Under the pieces are notes generated by a model. That model saw only the letters and a list, made by a program, of their open reading frames with translations. It was not told the origin of the DNA and made no database searches. DNA of 64,000 bases from NCBI RefSeq assembly GCF_004123835.1, contig NZ_MZMU01000024.1, positions 248,001 to 312,000 of the forward strand. The letters run 5' to 3'. Source of the stretch: Rhizobium leguminosarum. Lineage in GTDB: Bacteria; Pseudomonadota; Alphaproteobacteria; Rhizobiales; Rhizobiaceae. The stretch's first letter is position 1; each line of letters opens with the position of its first letter. Position numbers and translations under genes: made by a program. Positions 9,005-16,566 of the stretch are shown in pieces.

Positions 9005-9913
9005 TCAGCCCCACAGCGCTTTCCGTACGCTGGCCGGCCATTGCTTCACATCGAGCCCATGATGATGGAAGAGGGCAAGAGCGATGCGCTCCAGTCCGAA
9101 GCCGACGCAGGCGGTGTGCGCGACACTGCCGTCTTCAAGATTGAGACCCCATTTCGTGCCGAAGGCATCCTGATGGTAGTTGAAGCTCATGCAGGCGGTC
9201 GGATTGGCAGCCGAGGTGATCGGGATCAGAAGCTCGAACTTCAGGTTCTGGTCGCGCTGATTATTGGCGAGCATCTTGCCGGCGCGGCCGAAGAACGGAT
9301 CATTGGCAACGTCGATCGTCACCTCGAGGCCGACGGCCTTCATCATCTCGACGCCGCGATCCATCCAGCGCTGGCGGAAATCGGTGACGTGCAGCTCGGT
9401 GCCCATGCAGACATATTCACGCATGCGGAACAGCTGCTGGCGGGCCGGGTCTTTCGACGGCTCATGGCGGAAGCAATAGGATTGCAGGTCGAAGAGGCCG
9501 CCCGTCTCTGGCAGGTTGCCGCGCTTGGCGATCGTCGGATAGAGCGGATAGCAGGCAGCCGGCGTCAGCACGATGTCGGTCGCCTCCTGTCCCTTGGTCC
9601 AGTCTTCGCCGACTTCCATGCATTGCAGCAGGCTGACATGATCGAGCTCGCTGCCGCAGAAGCTGTGCACCGTGCCGGCGAGCTGCGGAAAGCTCTTCAT
9701 GTAGCCGCTCTTTTCGAAGAAGGCGCGGTTCATGCCGGGCGGAAAGCGCATGGCTTCGGCACCATCGGTGCCGCCGAACGTATCGATCAGGCGCTCGAAG
9801 GCAGCGATCACGTCTTCGAACTGGCCGCTACGACCGTAGAGCCCGTCGATGCCGGTATCGATCAGCAGACCGGATTCGAAAAGCCGGTCCAGAAACGAGG
9901 TCTGCATATCCAT
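9005..9913 (-). CDS. Amino acid:[carrier protein] ligase (seryl-tRNA-synthetase-like)
   Basis: A 302-residue homologue of the class II aminoacyl-tRNA-synthetase-like enzymes of Bradyrhizobium and Agrobacterium, which activate glycine or alanine with ATP and load it onto the phosphopantetheine of a dedicated carrier protein, not onto tRNA. The tRNA-binding arm of SerRS is absent. Zinc ligands expected for the family are present: Cys121 (PAACYPLYP), Glu166 (FRMRE) and Cys269 (TACVGFGLERI). The last segment is class II motif 3 with its arginine. The ATG at 9913 is preceded by GGGGTGA; a GTG at 9922 is an alternative. It is tightly packed between the flavoprotein and DUF1839 genes. Which amino acid is used cannot be read directly. 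Confidence 0.88.
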   Translation of the reverse strand: MDMQTSFLDRLFESGLLIDTGIDGLYGRSGQFEDVIAAFERLIDTFGGTDGAEAMRFPPGMNRAFFEKSGYMKSFPQLAGTVHSFCGSELDHVSLLQCMEVGEDWTKGQEATDIVLTPAACYPLYPTIAKRGNLPETGGLFDLQSYCFRHEPSKDPARQQLFRMREYVCMGTELHVTDFRQRWMDRGVEMMKAVGLEVTIDVANDPFFGRAGKMLANNQRDQNLKFELLIPITSAANPTACMSFNYHQDAFGTKWGLNLEDGSVAHTACVGFGLERIALALFHHHGLDVKQWPASVRKALWG

Positions 9914-9918
9914 GACTG

Positions 9919-11100
9919 TCACCCCAGTAGGCTAGTGTCCTGCTTATGGACAAGAAGCATGCTCGACGTGTTGCCGAGGATGCGATCATTCGAAATCATG
10001 AGCTGTGCGGAATGCGCGTCGCGCAGATGGCGTCCGAGGCTGAAGGGCGTGCCGTTCTTATAGCCCATGATGCCGCAGATCAGCATGGCATGGTTGACGA
10101 TCTCCAGGATCGTCTCGGACGAAGCGATCTTGACGTTGTTCATCGCCACCGCAAATCCCATCGAAGACAGCCTGTCGGCATCAGCCTTGGCATCCTCATA
10201 GGCCTTGAGGCCGGCAACCACGTTGGATTTCACCATCTGCAGCAGGTTCGAAACCTCGGCGAGGCGCAGCGCGCCCGGCGGCTGGGCATCCGGCGCCTTG
10301 CGGGCTGCGGCACGCACGAAAGCCTGGGCGCGCACAACGGCGTCGACGGCGATGCCGTACCAGACGCCGCTCCACAAGAGGTGCGAGGAAGCAAGCATGG
10401 ATTGTGCGGCGATCTCCGCGAAAGGCTTCGGCAGGATCTGGCAAGCCGGCGCTTCGCCCTTGAACAGGAAGCCATCGGAGCAGGTGCCGCGCATGCCGAG
10501 CGTATTCCAGACATGCGTTTTCTCGAGCGTGTACTGGTCCTTGAGGAAGGCCGTGAGTACCTGATCGGAGGAAGCCGCCTGCGCGTGGGCACGCGAGGTG
10601 ATGAGAATGGCATCGGCATGCGAGCCATAGGAAATGACGGTCGCATCCTTTTCGAGGCGGCACATGTCGCCCTCGACTTCGACCGCACAGATGCTGTTGC
10701 GCAGGTTTCCGCCGATACCGCCTTCGGTGGTGGCGGATGCGATCAGCAGCTGCTCGGCAGCGATGCGGCGCATGAAGCTGCGATGCCATTCGCTGTCGGC
10801 GCCGTGTTCAACGAGGCTCGACAGCTTGATGTGGTGCATGGCGAAGACCATGGCGCTTGCGGCGCAGGCCTGGCCGAGCATCGAGCACAATTCGGCGATC
10901 TCGGTGATCGAGGCGGATTCGCCGCCGAGATGGCGCGGCACCTGGATGCCGAGCAGCCTTTCGGCCTTCATTGCATCGACGGCTTCCCGGGGGAAATGGG
11001 CTTCGGCATCGACGGTATCCGCGTGTTTCGCCGCGATTTCGGCGACGCGGGCCACCCTTGCGACAAGACCGTCCTGCATGATCTTGACGGGGAAATTCAT
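9919..11100 (-). CDS. Acyl-CoA-dehydrogenase-like flavoprotein
   Basis: A 393-residue protein with the acyl-CoA dehydrogenase fold: helical N-terminal domain (LGIQVPRHLGGE), middle beta domain (TEGGIGGN, then LGMRGTCSDG), C-terminal helical domain (GIMGY, LGRHLRDA). The usual catalytic glutamate in a Y-E-G-T type motif is replaced by ISNDRILG. It may therefore act on an unusual substrate or use a base elsewhere. The start overlaps the carrier-protein stop by one base (TGATG), showing translational coupling. By analogy with flavoproteins that oxidise prolyl-carrier-protein thioesters, it could oxidise the aminoacyl thioester made by the neighbouring ligase; this is inference. Confidence 0.85.
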   Translation of the reverse strand: MNFPVKIMQDGLVARVARVAEIAAKHADTVDAEAHFPREAVDAMKAERLLGIQVPRHLGGESASITEIAELCSMLGQACAASAMVFAMHHIKLSSLVEHGADSEWHRSFMRRIAAEQLLIASATTEGGIGGNLRNSICAVEVEGDMCRLEKDATVISYGSHADAILITSRAHAQAASSDQVLTAFLKDQYTLEKTHVWNTLGMRGTCSDGFLFKGEAPACQILPKPFAEIAAQSMLASSHLLWSGVWYGIAVDAVVRAQAFVRAAARKAPDAQPPGALRLAEVSNLLQMVKSNVVAGLKAYEDAKADADRLSSMGFAVAMNNVKIASSETILEIVNHAMLICGIMGYKNGTPFSLGRHLRDAHSAQLMISNDRILGNTSSMLLVHKQDTSLLG

Positions 11101-11351
11101 CAGGCGACCTTCCGGCTGTCCCGGATGAGATCGACGGTCCTGGCGATCGCCGAGATGCTCGCGAAGGATTTGCGGTTCAGGAGATTGTCGGGAAATTCGA
11201 TGTCGAAGGCCTCTTCGATGCCAAGCATCAACTGCACAGAAGCAAAGGACGTCAAACCTGCCGCATAAAGATCGGCGTCGTCGGCGACCTGGTCGATCGA
11301 TCCAGGAAGCTTGCCGAATTTAGCTACGAGGTCGCGGATTGCCTTATTCAT
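11100..11351 (-). CDS. Acyl/aminoacyl carrier protein
   Basis: An 83-residue four-helix carrier protein. The phosphopantetheine site is Ser35 in AAGLTSFASVQLM; the normal DSL triplet of fatty-acid ACP is replaced by TSF, as in dedicated carriers for amino acids. The protein is rich in Asp and Glu around helix II. The ATG is preceded by GGAG seven bases away. It is the first gene of the - strand run and overlaps the flavoprotein start. It is very likely the acceptor for the ligase encoded two genes on. Confidence 0.9.
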   Translation of the reverse strand: MNKAIRDLVAKFGKLPGSIDQVADDADLYAAGLTSFASVQLMLGIEEAFDIEFPDNLLNRKSFASISAIARTVDLIRDSRKVA

Positions 11352-11419
11352 CCCATCACTCCAAGATTCTCATGATCCCGAACCGGCGTTCATCGCCTTG
11401 TCATGAGCGTTCTTTTAGT

Positions 11420-11440
11420 GCGGAAAACAGAACATTCCGC
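11420..11440. promoter_or_regulatory. Inverted repeat upstream of the carrier-protein operon
   Basis: A 6-base inverted repeat, GCGGAA-N9-TTCCGC, lies about 70 bases before the first gene of the run. The surrounding 11352-11614 stretch is AT-rich compared with the genes and contains no open frame worth calling. A candidate operator; no matching regulator is adjacent. Confidence 0.35.
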
Positions 11441-11614
11441 TAATTAATTGAGTTAAATATGACTAAGGCTCATTGTTAGGATTTTAGCGATCCTTCCCGT
11501 ACTGTCGTAAACACCGTTTAATATCAATGACTTAAGATAATTTCGAAGCTGCGACACGCTCTATTTTCTGGCGTGGCGAGTACAGAAATGACACGCAAAA
11601 CGCCGCGTTTTGTC

Positions 11615-12667
11615 TTAATCGCTGGGCGGATAGGAATGCTCGCCACCGCGATAATCGCTGACGGAATAACATCCGTCGCCTGTCGCCCGGATCGCGCTTC
11701 CGCTGATGACGGCCTTGCCGTGACCGCCTGGGATATCGAGGATGTAAGCCGGCTGGCAGAGCCCGGAAATCCGCCCGCGCAGCGCCGCGACGATCTCCTG
11801 CCCCTCCTCGATCGTCACTCTGAAATGGCCGGTGCCGGGCGCCAGATCAGGATGATGCAGGTAATAGGGTTTGACGCGGATTTCGACGAAGGCCTTCATC
11901 AGCTTCGCGAGCACGTCGGGATCGTCGTTGACACCCTTGAGCAGCACCGACTGGCTGACCATGGCGATGCCGGCATCGACGAGGCGGCCGCAGGCGGCCC
12001 GCGCTTCCGGCGTCAGTTCGCTGAAATGGTTGGCGTGCAGCGCCACATAGACCGTCTTCCCGCTCGCCTTCAGCGCGGCGATCAGCGACTCATCGATCTT
12101 CTCTGGATCGACGACCGGAACACGCGTGTGAAACCTGATGATCTTCACATGCGCGATGCCGGCAAGCGCCTCCATGATCTCGTGGAGCCGGCGCGGCGAA
12201 AGCACCAGCGGATCGCCGCCGGTGAGGATGACCTCCCAGATCTCCTCATGACCGCGGATATAATCGAAAGCTGCCTGCATCGCCGCCGCATCGAGCGTGC
12301 CGAGGCCCTGCGGCCCAACCATTTCGCGCCGGAAGCAGAAGCGGCAATAGACCGGGCAGACATGCACGGCCTTGAGCAACACACGATCGGGATAACGATG
12401 AACGATGCCTTCGACGGGGCTGTGGGCATGATCGCCGATCGGATCGGCGCGTTCTTCCTGGGCGATCGTGAGTTCGGCTGCATCAGGCACGAATTGCCGA
12501 GCGATCGGATCATTGGGATCGGTGCGGTCGATGAGCTTGCTGATGACGGGCGTCAATGCGATCGCGTAACGCGCTGCAACCTCTTCGAGCGTTGCGCGAT
12601 CGGCAGACGCGACCAGCCCGGCCTTCACGAGATTGTCGACGCTCTTGATCGGTTTGACGACATTCAT
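11615..12667 (-). CDS. epmB: EF-P (R)-beta-lysine synthesis enzyme EpmB (lysine 2,3-aminomutase family)
   Basis: A 350-residue radical-SAM enzyme of the KamA/EpmB family. The iron-sulfur cluster motif CxxxCxxC is Cys104, Cys108 and Cys111 in HVCPVYCRFC. A GGDP segment follows, and the pyridoxal-phosphate lysine is in IPGGHGK near the C terminus. The enzyme shifts the amino group of lysine from C2 to C3. The start overlaps the epmA stop (ATGA type), and efp is close by on the other strand, so the family role as EF-P modification enzyme is more likely than free lysine degradation. Length is that of EpmB, shorter than clostridial KamA. Confidence 0.9.
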   Translation of the reverse strand: MNVVKPIKSVDNLVKAGLVASADRATLEEVAARYAIALTPVISKLIDRTDPNDPIARQFVPDAAELTIAQEERADPIGDHAHSPVEGIVHRYPDRVLLKAVHVCPVYCRFCFRREMVGPQGLGTLDAAAMQAAFDYIRGHEEIWEVILTGGDPLVLSPRRLHEIMEALAGIAHVKIIRFHTRVPVVDPEKIDESLIAALKASGKTVYVALHANHFSELTPEARAACGRLVDAGIAMVSQSVLLKGVNDDPDVLAKLMKAFVEIRVKPYYLHHPDLAPGTGHFRVTIEEGQEIVAALRGRISGLCQPAYILDIPGGHGKAVISGSAIRATGDGCYSVSDYRGGEHSYPPSD

Positions 12668-13725
12668 CTTCCAACCTCCGCAACCGGTGCCCAGAGCACC
12701 TGGTCGATGCGCGATGCTCCCGTCGCCAGCATTACCAGCCGGTCGAAGCCGAGCGCGATACCGCTTGCGTCAGGCATCAGCGACAGCGCGGCGAGGAAAT
12801 CCTCGTCGATCGGATAGGTCTCGCCGTAGACCCGCGCCTTCTCGGCCATCTCGATCTCGAACCGTCGCCGCTGTTCGACAGCGTTGGTGAGTTCGCCGAA
12901 GCCATTCGCAAGCTCGACGCCGCAGGCATAGAGTTCGAAACGCTCGGCGACCCTGGGGTCGCGTGCCGAGGGACGCGCAAGTGCAGCCTCCGAGATCGGA
13001 TATTCGTCGAGGATGGTAATGCGGCCGAAACCGAGACGCGGTTCGATCTTTTCGACCAGCACCCGGCTGAAGAGATCGGCCCAGCCGTCATCATCGGCAA
13101 CACGCATGCCAACGCGCCTGAGCTCGGCCGCCAGATGGTCGCGATCGGTCGAACCGTCAGCGGCGACCGAGGCGAGAAGATCGATGCCGGCATGACGCTC
13201 GAACGCTTCGGCAACACTGATCCGCTCCGGCCCGGCGAAAGGATCGCTCTCGGCGCCGCGATAGGCAAGCTTCCCCGTCTTTACCGTTTCGGCCGCCAGC
13301 GCCAGAAGCCGCACGCAATCCATCATCAGGCTCTCGTAGCTTTCGCCGGCCCGATACCATTCGAGCATGGTGAACTCAGGATGATGCAGCGGCCCGCGCT
13401 CGCGGTTGCGATAGACATGGGCAAAACACGAGATGCGCTCCTCGCCCGCCGCAAGCAGCTTCTTGCAGGCAAACTCCGGCGAGGTGTGCAGGTAAAACGG
13501 CGCCTTTTGCCCATCCGTCGTCAGTGCTTCCGTGGCGAAGGCATGCAGATGCGCCTCATTGCCGGGAGAGATCTGCAGCACCGCCGTATCCACCTCGATG
13601 AAATCCTCGCGCGCGAAAAACCCGCGCAACGCCGCCTGGATCGCATTGCGTCCGATCAGGAACGGACGGCGGTCGGCATGTACGGACGGGGTCCACCAGG
13701 GGGACGCTTTCGCCGAAGAGTTCAT
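12664..13725 (-). CDS. epmA: EF-P--(R)-beta-lysine ligase EpmA (GenX/PoxA)
   Basis: A 353-residue class II lysyl-tRNA-synthetase homologue without the anticodon-binding domain. The catalytic core is complete: motif 2 (YRNRERGPLHHPEFTMLEWY) and motif 3 (SGIALGFDRLVML). It activates (R)-beta-lysine and attaches it to a lysine of EF-P. It is co-transcribed with epmB and diverges from efp with about 150 bases between them. No epmC hydroxylase gene was seen here. Confidence 0.93.
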   Translation of the reverse strand: MNSSAKASPWWTPSVHADRRPFLIGRNAIQAALRGFFAREDFIEVDTAVLQISPGNEAHLHAFATEALTTDGQKAPFYLHTSPEFACKKLLAAGEERISCFAHVYRNRERGPLHHPEFTMLEWYRAGESYESLMMDCVRLLALAAETVKTGKLAYRGAESDPFAGPERISVAEAFERHAGIDLLASVAADGSTDRDHLAAELRRVGMRVADDDGWADLFSRVLVEKIEPRLGFGRITILDEYPISEAALARPSARDPRVAERFELYACGVELANGFGELTNAVEQRRRFEIEMAEKARVYGETYPIDEDFLAALSLMPDASGIALGFDRLVMLATGASRIDQVLWAPVAEVGR

Positions 13726-13874
13726 TCCAAGCTTTCTTCGCCGGAGAGACCGGTATGGGGGGTGGCTATTTCCCGGATTTTAGGTTAGTTGCGCCCCAAA
13801 GAAAAACATTTGCGTCTTCGGGGTCGTCTCGACAGTCATCTACGACGCCGAAAGCCGAGTTACAAGGAAGTCTT

Positions 13875-14444
13875 ATGGTCAAGGTCATCGCCTCTTCGGT
13901 CCGCAAGGGCAACGTTCTCGATGTCGACGGCAAGCTCTATGTCGTTCTCACCGCCCAGAACTTTCATCCGGGCAAGGGCACGCCGGTCACCCAGGTCGAC
14001 ATGCGCCGCATCGTCGACGGCGTGAAGGTTTCAGAGCGTTGGCGCACCACCGAACAGGTCGAGCGCGCCTTCGTCGAAGACGTCTCCTTCCAGTTTCTCT
14101 ATGAAGACGGCGAAGGCTTCCACTTCATGAACCCGGCGAGCTACGATCAGGTCGTCGTCGATGTCGACACGATGGGTGACGACAAGGCTTATCTGCAGGA
14201 AGGCATGTCCTGCATCCTCTCGATGCACGAGGGCATTGCGCTGGCGCTCCAACTGCCGCGCCACGTCACGCTCGAAATCATGGAGACGGAACCGGTCGTC
14301 AAGGGCCAGACGGCATCGTCCTCCTACAAGCCGGCGATTTTGTCGAACGGCGTGCGCGCCATGGTGCCGCCGCACATCAATGCCGGCACCCGCGTCGTCA
14401 TCGCGACGGAAGACAATTCCTACGTTGAACGCGCCAAGGACTGA
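13875..14444 (+). CDS. efp: Translation elongation factor P
   Basis: A 189-residue EF-P with three beta-barrel domains. It binds ribosomes stalled at polyproline and promotes peptide-bond formation. The modification site is Lys34 in FHPGKGTPV, the loop that EpmA beta-lysylates. The C-terminal domain carries the family stretch TASSSYKPA and GTRVVIATEDNSYVERA. The ATG at 13875 was chosen because it gives the standard MVKVIAS N terminus and has AAGGAAG upstream; the frame is open further back but this part is not conserved. Confidence 0.97.
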   Translation: MVKVIASSVRKGNVLDVDGKLYVVLTAQNFHPGKGTPVTQVDMRRIVDGVKVSERWRTTEQVERAFVEDVSFQFLYEDGEGFHFMNPASYDQVVVDVDTMGDDKAYLQEGMSCILSMHEGIALALQLPRHVTLEIMETEPVVKGQTASSSYKPAILSNGVRAMVPPHINAGTRVVIATEDNSYVERAKD

Positions 14445-14466
14445 TCCTGGTTTCAGCCTACCGAAG

Positions 14467-14493
14467 AGGCCGGCTCACGCCGGCCTTTTTTGT
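14467..14493 (+). terminator. Rho-independent terminator of efp
   Basis: GGCCGGC-tcac-GCCGGCC hairpin followed by six T, about 20 bases after the efp stop. Confidence 0.9.
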
Positions 14494-14516
14494 ATCCTGT
14501 TCTAAATGAAATAGTT

Positions 14517-14566
14517 AGAGCATGATGTCGTCCGAAAACCGCTCACACTTTTCGGCATCATGCTCT
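14517..14566. repeat. Rhizobial palindromic intergenic repeat (copy 3)
   Basis: A 50-base palindrome with arms AGAGCATGATG / CATCATGCTCT and the CCGAAAA...TTTTCGG inner stem. It is the reverse orientation of the copy at 5474 and lies just after the SIS gene stop. Confidence 0.85.
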
Positions 14567-15293
14567 AGAGATGCGGGTTGCGCGGCCGGTATTTCTTGAC
14601 GAGCTTCTGGTTGATCTCGGCAGCGCCCGGCATGTTGGCGCTGAGATAAATTGGCGCATCGCCGGATTTCGAAAGCTCCGAGGCGACTTCGGCGAAGATC
14701 GCATTGATGACCGTCACCCCGACCGCCGTCGAGACTGGCCCAACCCGAAGCCCCGTGCCTTCGAGATCGACAACGGCGTCACCCGGTGGCAGCCCGTTGT
14801 CGAGCACCACATCGGCCACATCGGCGAGCCGCCGGCGGCCATTGGCGATCGCTGAGGAATAGGCGATCGAAGTGATGGCAATCACCTTTGCGCCGATTTC
14901 GCGCGCATAGTCGGCGGCCTCGATCGGCGCGGCGTTCACACCCGAATTGGAAGCGATGATGATGACATCGCCCGGCTGCATGCCGTAACGCTCCAGCATC
15001 GGCCGCACCAGGCCCTGCGTGCGCTCATAAACCGAACTGATGACCGCGCCCTCATGCAGCATGGCCGAGCCGACGAGCACCGGCACGGTGAAGGCGAGCC
15101 CGCCGGCACGATAGTGCACCTCTTCGGCCAGCATATGCGAATGGCCGGTGCCGAAGACATAGACACGCTTGTCGCCGCGGGCAGCATCGAGGATGACGGC
15201 TGCTGCCTGCGCCATCGGCCGGGCAAGCGTCCGCTTCAGTTCCTCCAGCCGGCCGATGAGGTTGGAGAAATAGGCATCGGTAATGTCGGTCAT
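14565..15293 (-). CDS. SIS-domain sugar-phosphate-binding protein (UPF0309 type)
   Basis: A 242-residue single SIS-domain protein. The phosphosugar-binding loop is YVFGTGHSHMLAEE and a second conserved segment is IIASNSGVNAAPIE. Such proteins bind or isomerise phosphorylated sugars in the cytoplasm. The ATG at 15293 has GGAG upstream; the frame is open further but runs into the repeat at 15306. It is the last gene of the gntR-SIS-nagA run, so it probably acts on an amino-sugar phosphate. The exact reaction is not known. Confidence 0.8.
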   Translation of the reverse strand: MTDITDAYFSNLIGRLEELKRTLARPMAQAAAVILDAARGDKRVYVFGTGHSHMLAEEVHYRAGGLAFTVPVLVGSAMLHEGAVISSVYERTQGLVRPMLERYGMQPGDVIIIASNSGVNAAPIEAADYAREIGAKVIAITSIAYSSAIANGRRRLADVADVVLDNGLPPGDAVVDLEGTGLRVGPVSTAVGVTVINAIFAEVASELSKSGDAPIYLSANMPGAAEINQKLVKKYRPRNPHL

Positions 15294-15305
15294 CCCATTT
15301 CTCCT

Positions 15306-15410
15306 AGAGCATGTCGCGCAAAAGTGTGCCGCGGTTTTGCGATAACGACATGCGTAAAAACAAAGATCTAAAGCGCGAAGAGCGAATCTCAAAGATCGCG
15401 ACGCGCCTTA
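15306..15410. repeat. Rhizobial palindromic intergenic repeat, long form (copy 4)
   Basis: A 105-base element, nearly identical to the reverse complement of 4079-4183, filling the gap between nagA and the SIS gene of the same transcript. It has the core GCGCAAAAGTGTGCCGCGG and the AAGCGCG tail. Confidence 0.85.
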
Positions 15411-15414
15411 GCGT

Positions 15415-16566
15415 TCAGGCCGCTTCGCCGCTGAGCCAGGTGGCGGTGACGGCAAGCGCATCGGTGAGATGCACGAGATCGGCACGCGTACCCGGCGAGA
15501 GATGGCCGCGATCGGCAAGCCGGAGGAACCGGGCCGGATAAAGGCTCGCCATGCGCAAAGCCTCGGCGAGCGTCAGGTCGAGATAGGTGACGCCGTAACG
15601 GATCGTCGAGATCATGTCGACATCGGAACCGGCCAGCGTGCCGTCGGAAAGCACCAGCTTCGAGCAGAAGCCGCCCCTTTCGCGCCGGACGGTGCGCCCG
15701 TTCAGCGTGAACGAATCCTTCTCCGACCCGACGAGTGACATCGCGTCGGTGACGAAAAACAGCTTGCCTTCGCCGCGTTTGGCGCGCAGCGCCGTGCGCA
15801 GGGCCTTCGGATCGACGTGATGGCCATCGGCGATGATGCCGCACCAGGTCGAGGGATGATCGATCGCCGCGCCGACGAGGCCGGGCGCACGGTGTCCCAA
15901 CTGGCTCATGGCGTTGAAGAGATGCGTGACGCCCCGCGCGCCGGCATCGAAACGTTCTTCCGCCGCCTCGCTCGAACAATCGGAATGGCCGATGCTGATG
16001 GTGACGCCTGCTTCCGCAAGCTCGCGCACCTGGGCAACCGTCACCTGCTCGGCGGCCATGGTCACGAGCAGCGTGCCGATCGCCTCGCGCGCCCGGATGA
16101 AAGCCTTGACGTCGCGATCCTCCACCGGCCGCATCAGTTCGGCCAGATGCGCGCCCTTCCTCGCAGGCGCCAGATGCGGACCTTCGAGATGCAGGCCGGC
16201 GACGCCGCGGTTCGCTTTCACTGCCTCCTTGGCCGCCTCGATCGCGGCAATGGAGGCCTCTGATGTATCGGTGATCAGCGTCGGCAGCAGCGACGTCGTG
16301 CCATAGGGCCGGTGCCCGCCGGCGATCATGTCCATCGAGGCGACAGAAGGCTCGTCGTTCAGCATCCGCCCGGCGCCGCCATTGACCTGTGCGTCGATGA
16401 AACCGGCCGACAGAACTCCGCCGGCAAGCGTCACCACCTCGCCGTGCGGCAGGTCGTTTCTCGCGACGATCGCTTCGACGCGGCCATCGGCAACGATGAG
16501 GGCTTTCTCGTCATGGAAACGCTCGCCATCGAAGATGCGGGCGCCGAGGAAGATCTTGCGGGCCAT
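15415..16566 (-). CDS. nagA: N-acetylglucosamine-6-phosphate deacetylase
   Basis: A 383-residue amidohydrolase. Metal and substrate motifs are HLEGPHLAP, GHSDCSSEA, HLFNAMSQLGHR and the catalytic aspartate in FVTDAMSLVG. It converts GlcNAc-6-P to glucosamine-6-P and acetate. The start overlaps the upstream SIS gene stop by one base (TGATG). Together with that SIS deaminase and the GntR regulator it makes a compact amino-sugar catabolic operon. Confidence 0.95.
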   Translation of the reverse strand: MARKIFLGARIFDGERFHDEKALIVADGRVEAIVARNDLPHGEVVTLAGGVLSAGFIDAQVNGGAGRMLNDEPSVASMDMIAGGHRPYGTTSLLPTLITDTSEASIAAIEAAKEAVKANRGVAGLHLEGPHLAPARKGAHLAELMRPVEDRDVKAFIRAREAIGTLLVTMAAEQVTVAQVRELAEAGVTISIGHSDCSSEAAEERFDAGARGVTHLFNAMSQLGHRAPGLVGAAIDHPSTWCGIIADGHHVDPKALRTALRAKRGEGKLFFVTDAMSLVGSEKDSFTLNGRTVRRERGGFCSKLVLSDGTLAGSDVDMISTIRYGVTYLDLTLAEALRMASLYPARFLRLADRGHLSPGTRADLVHLTDALAVTATWLSGEAA

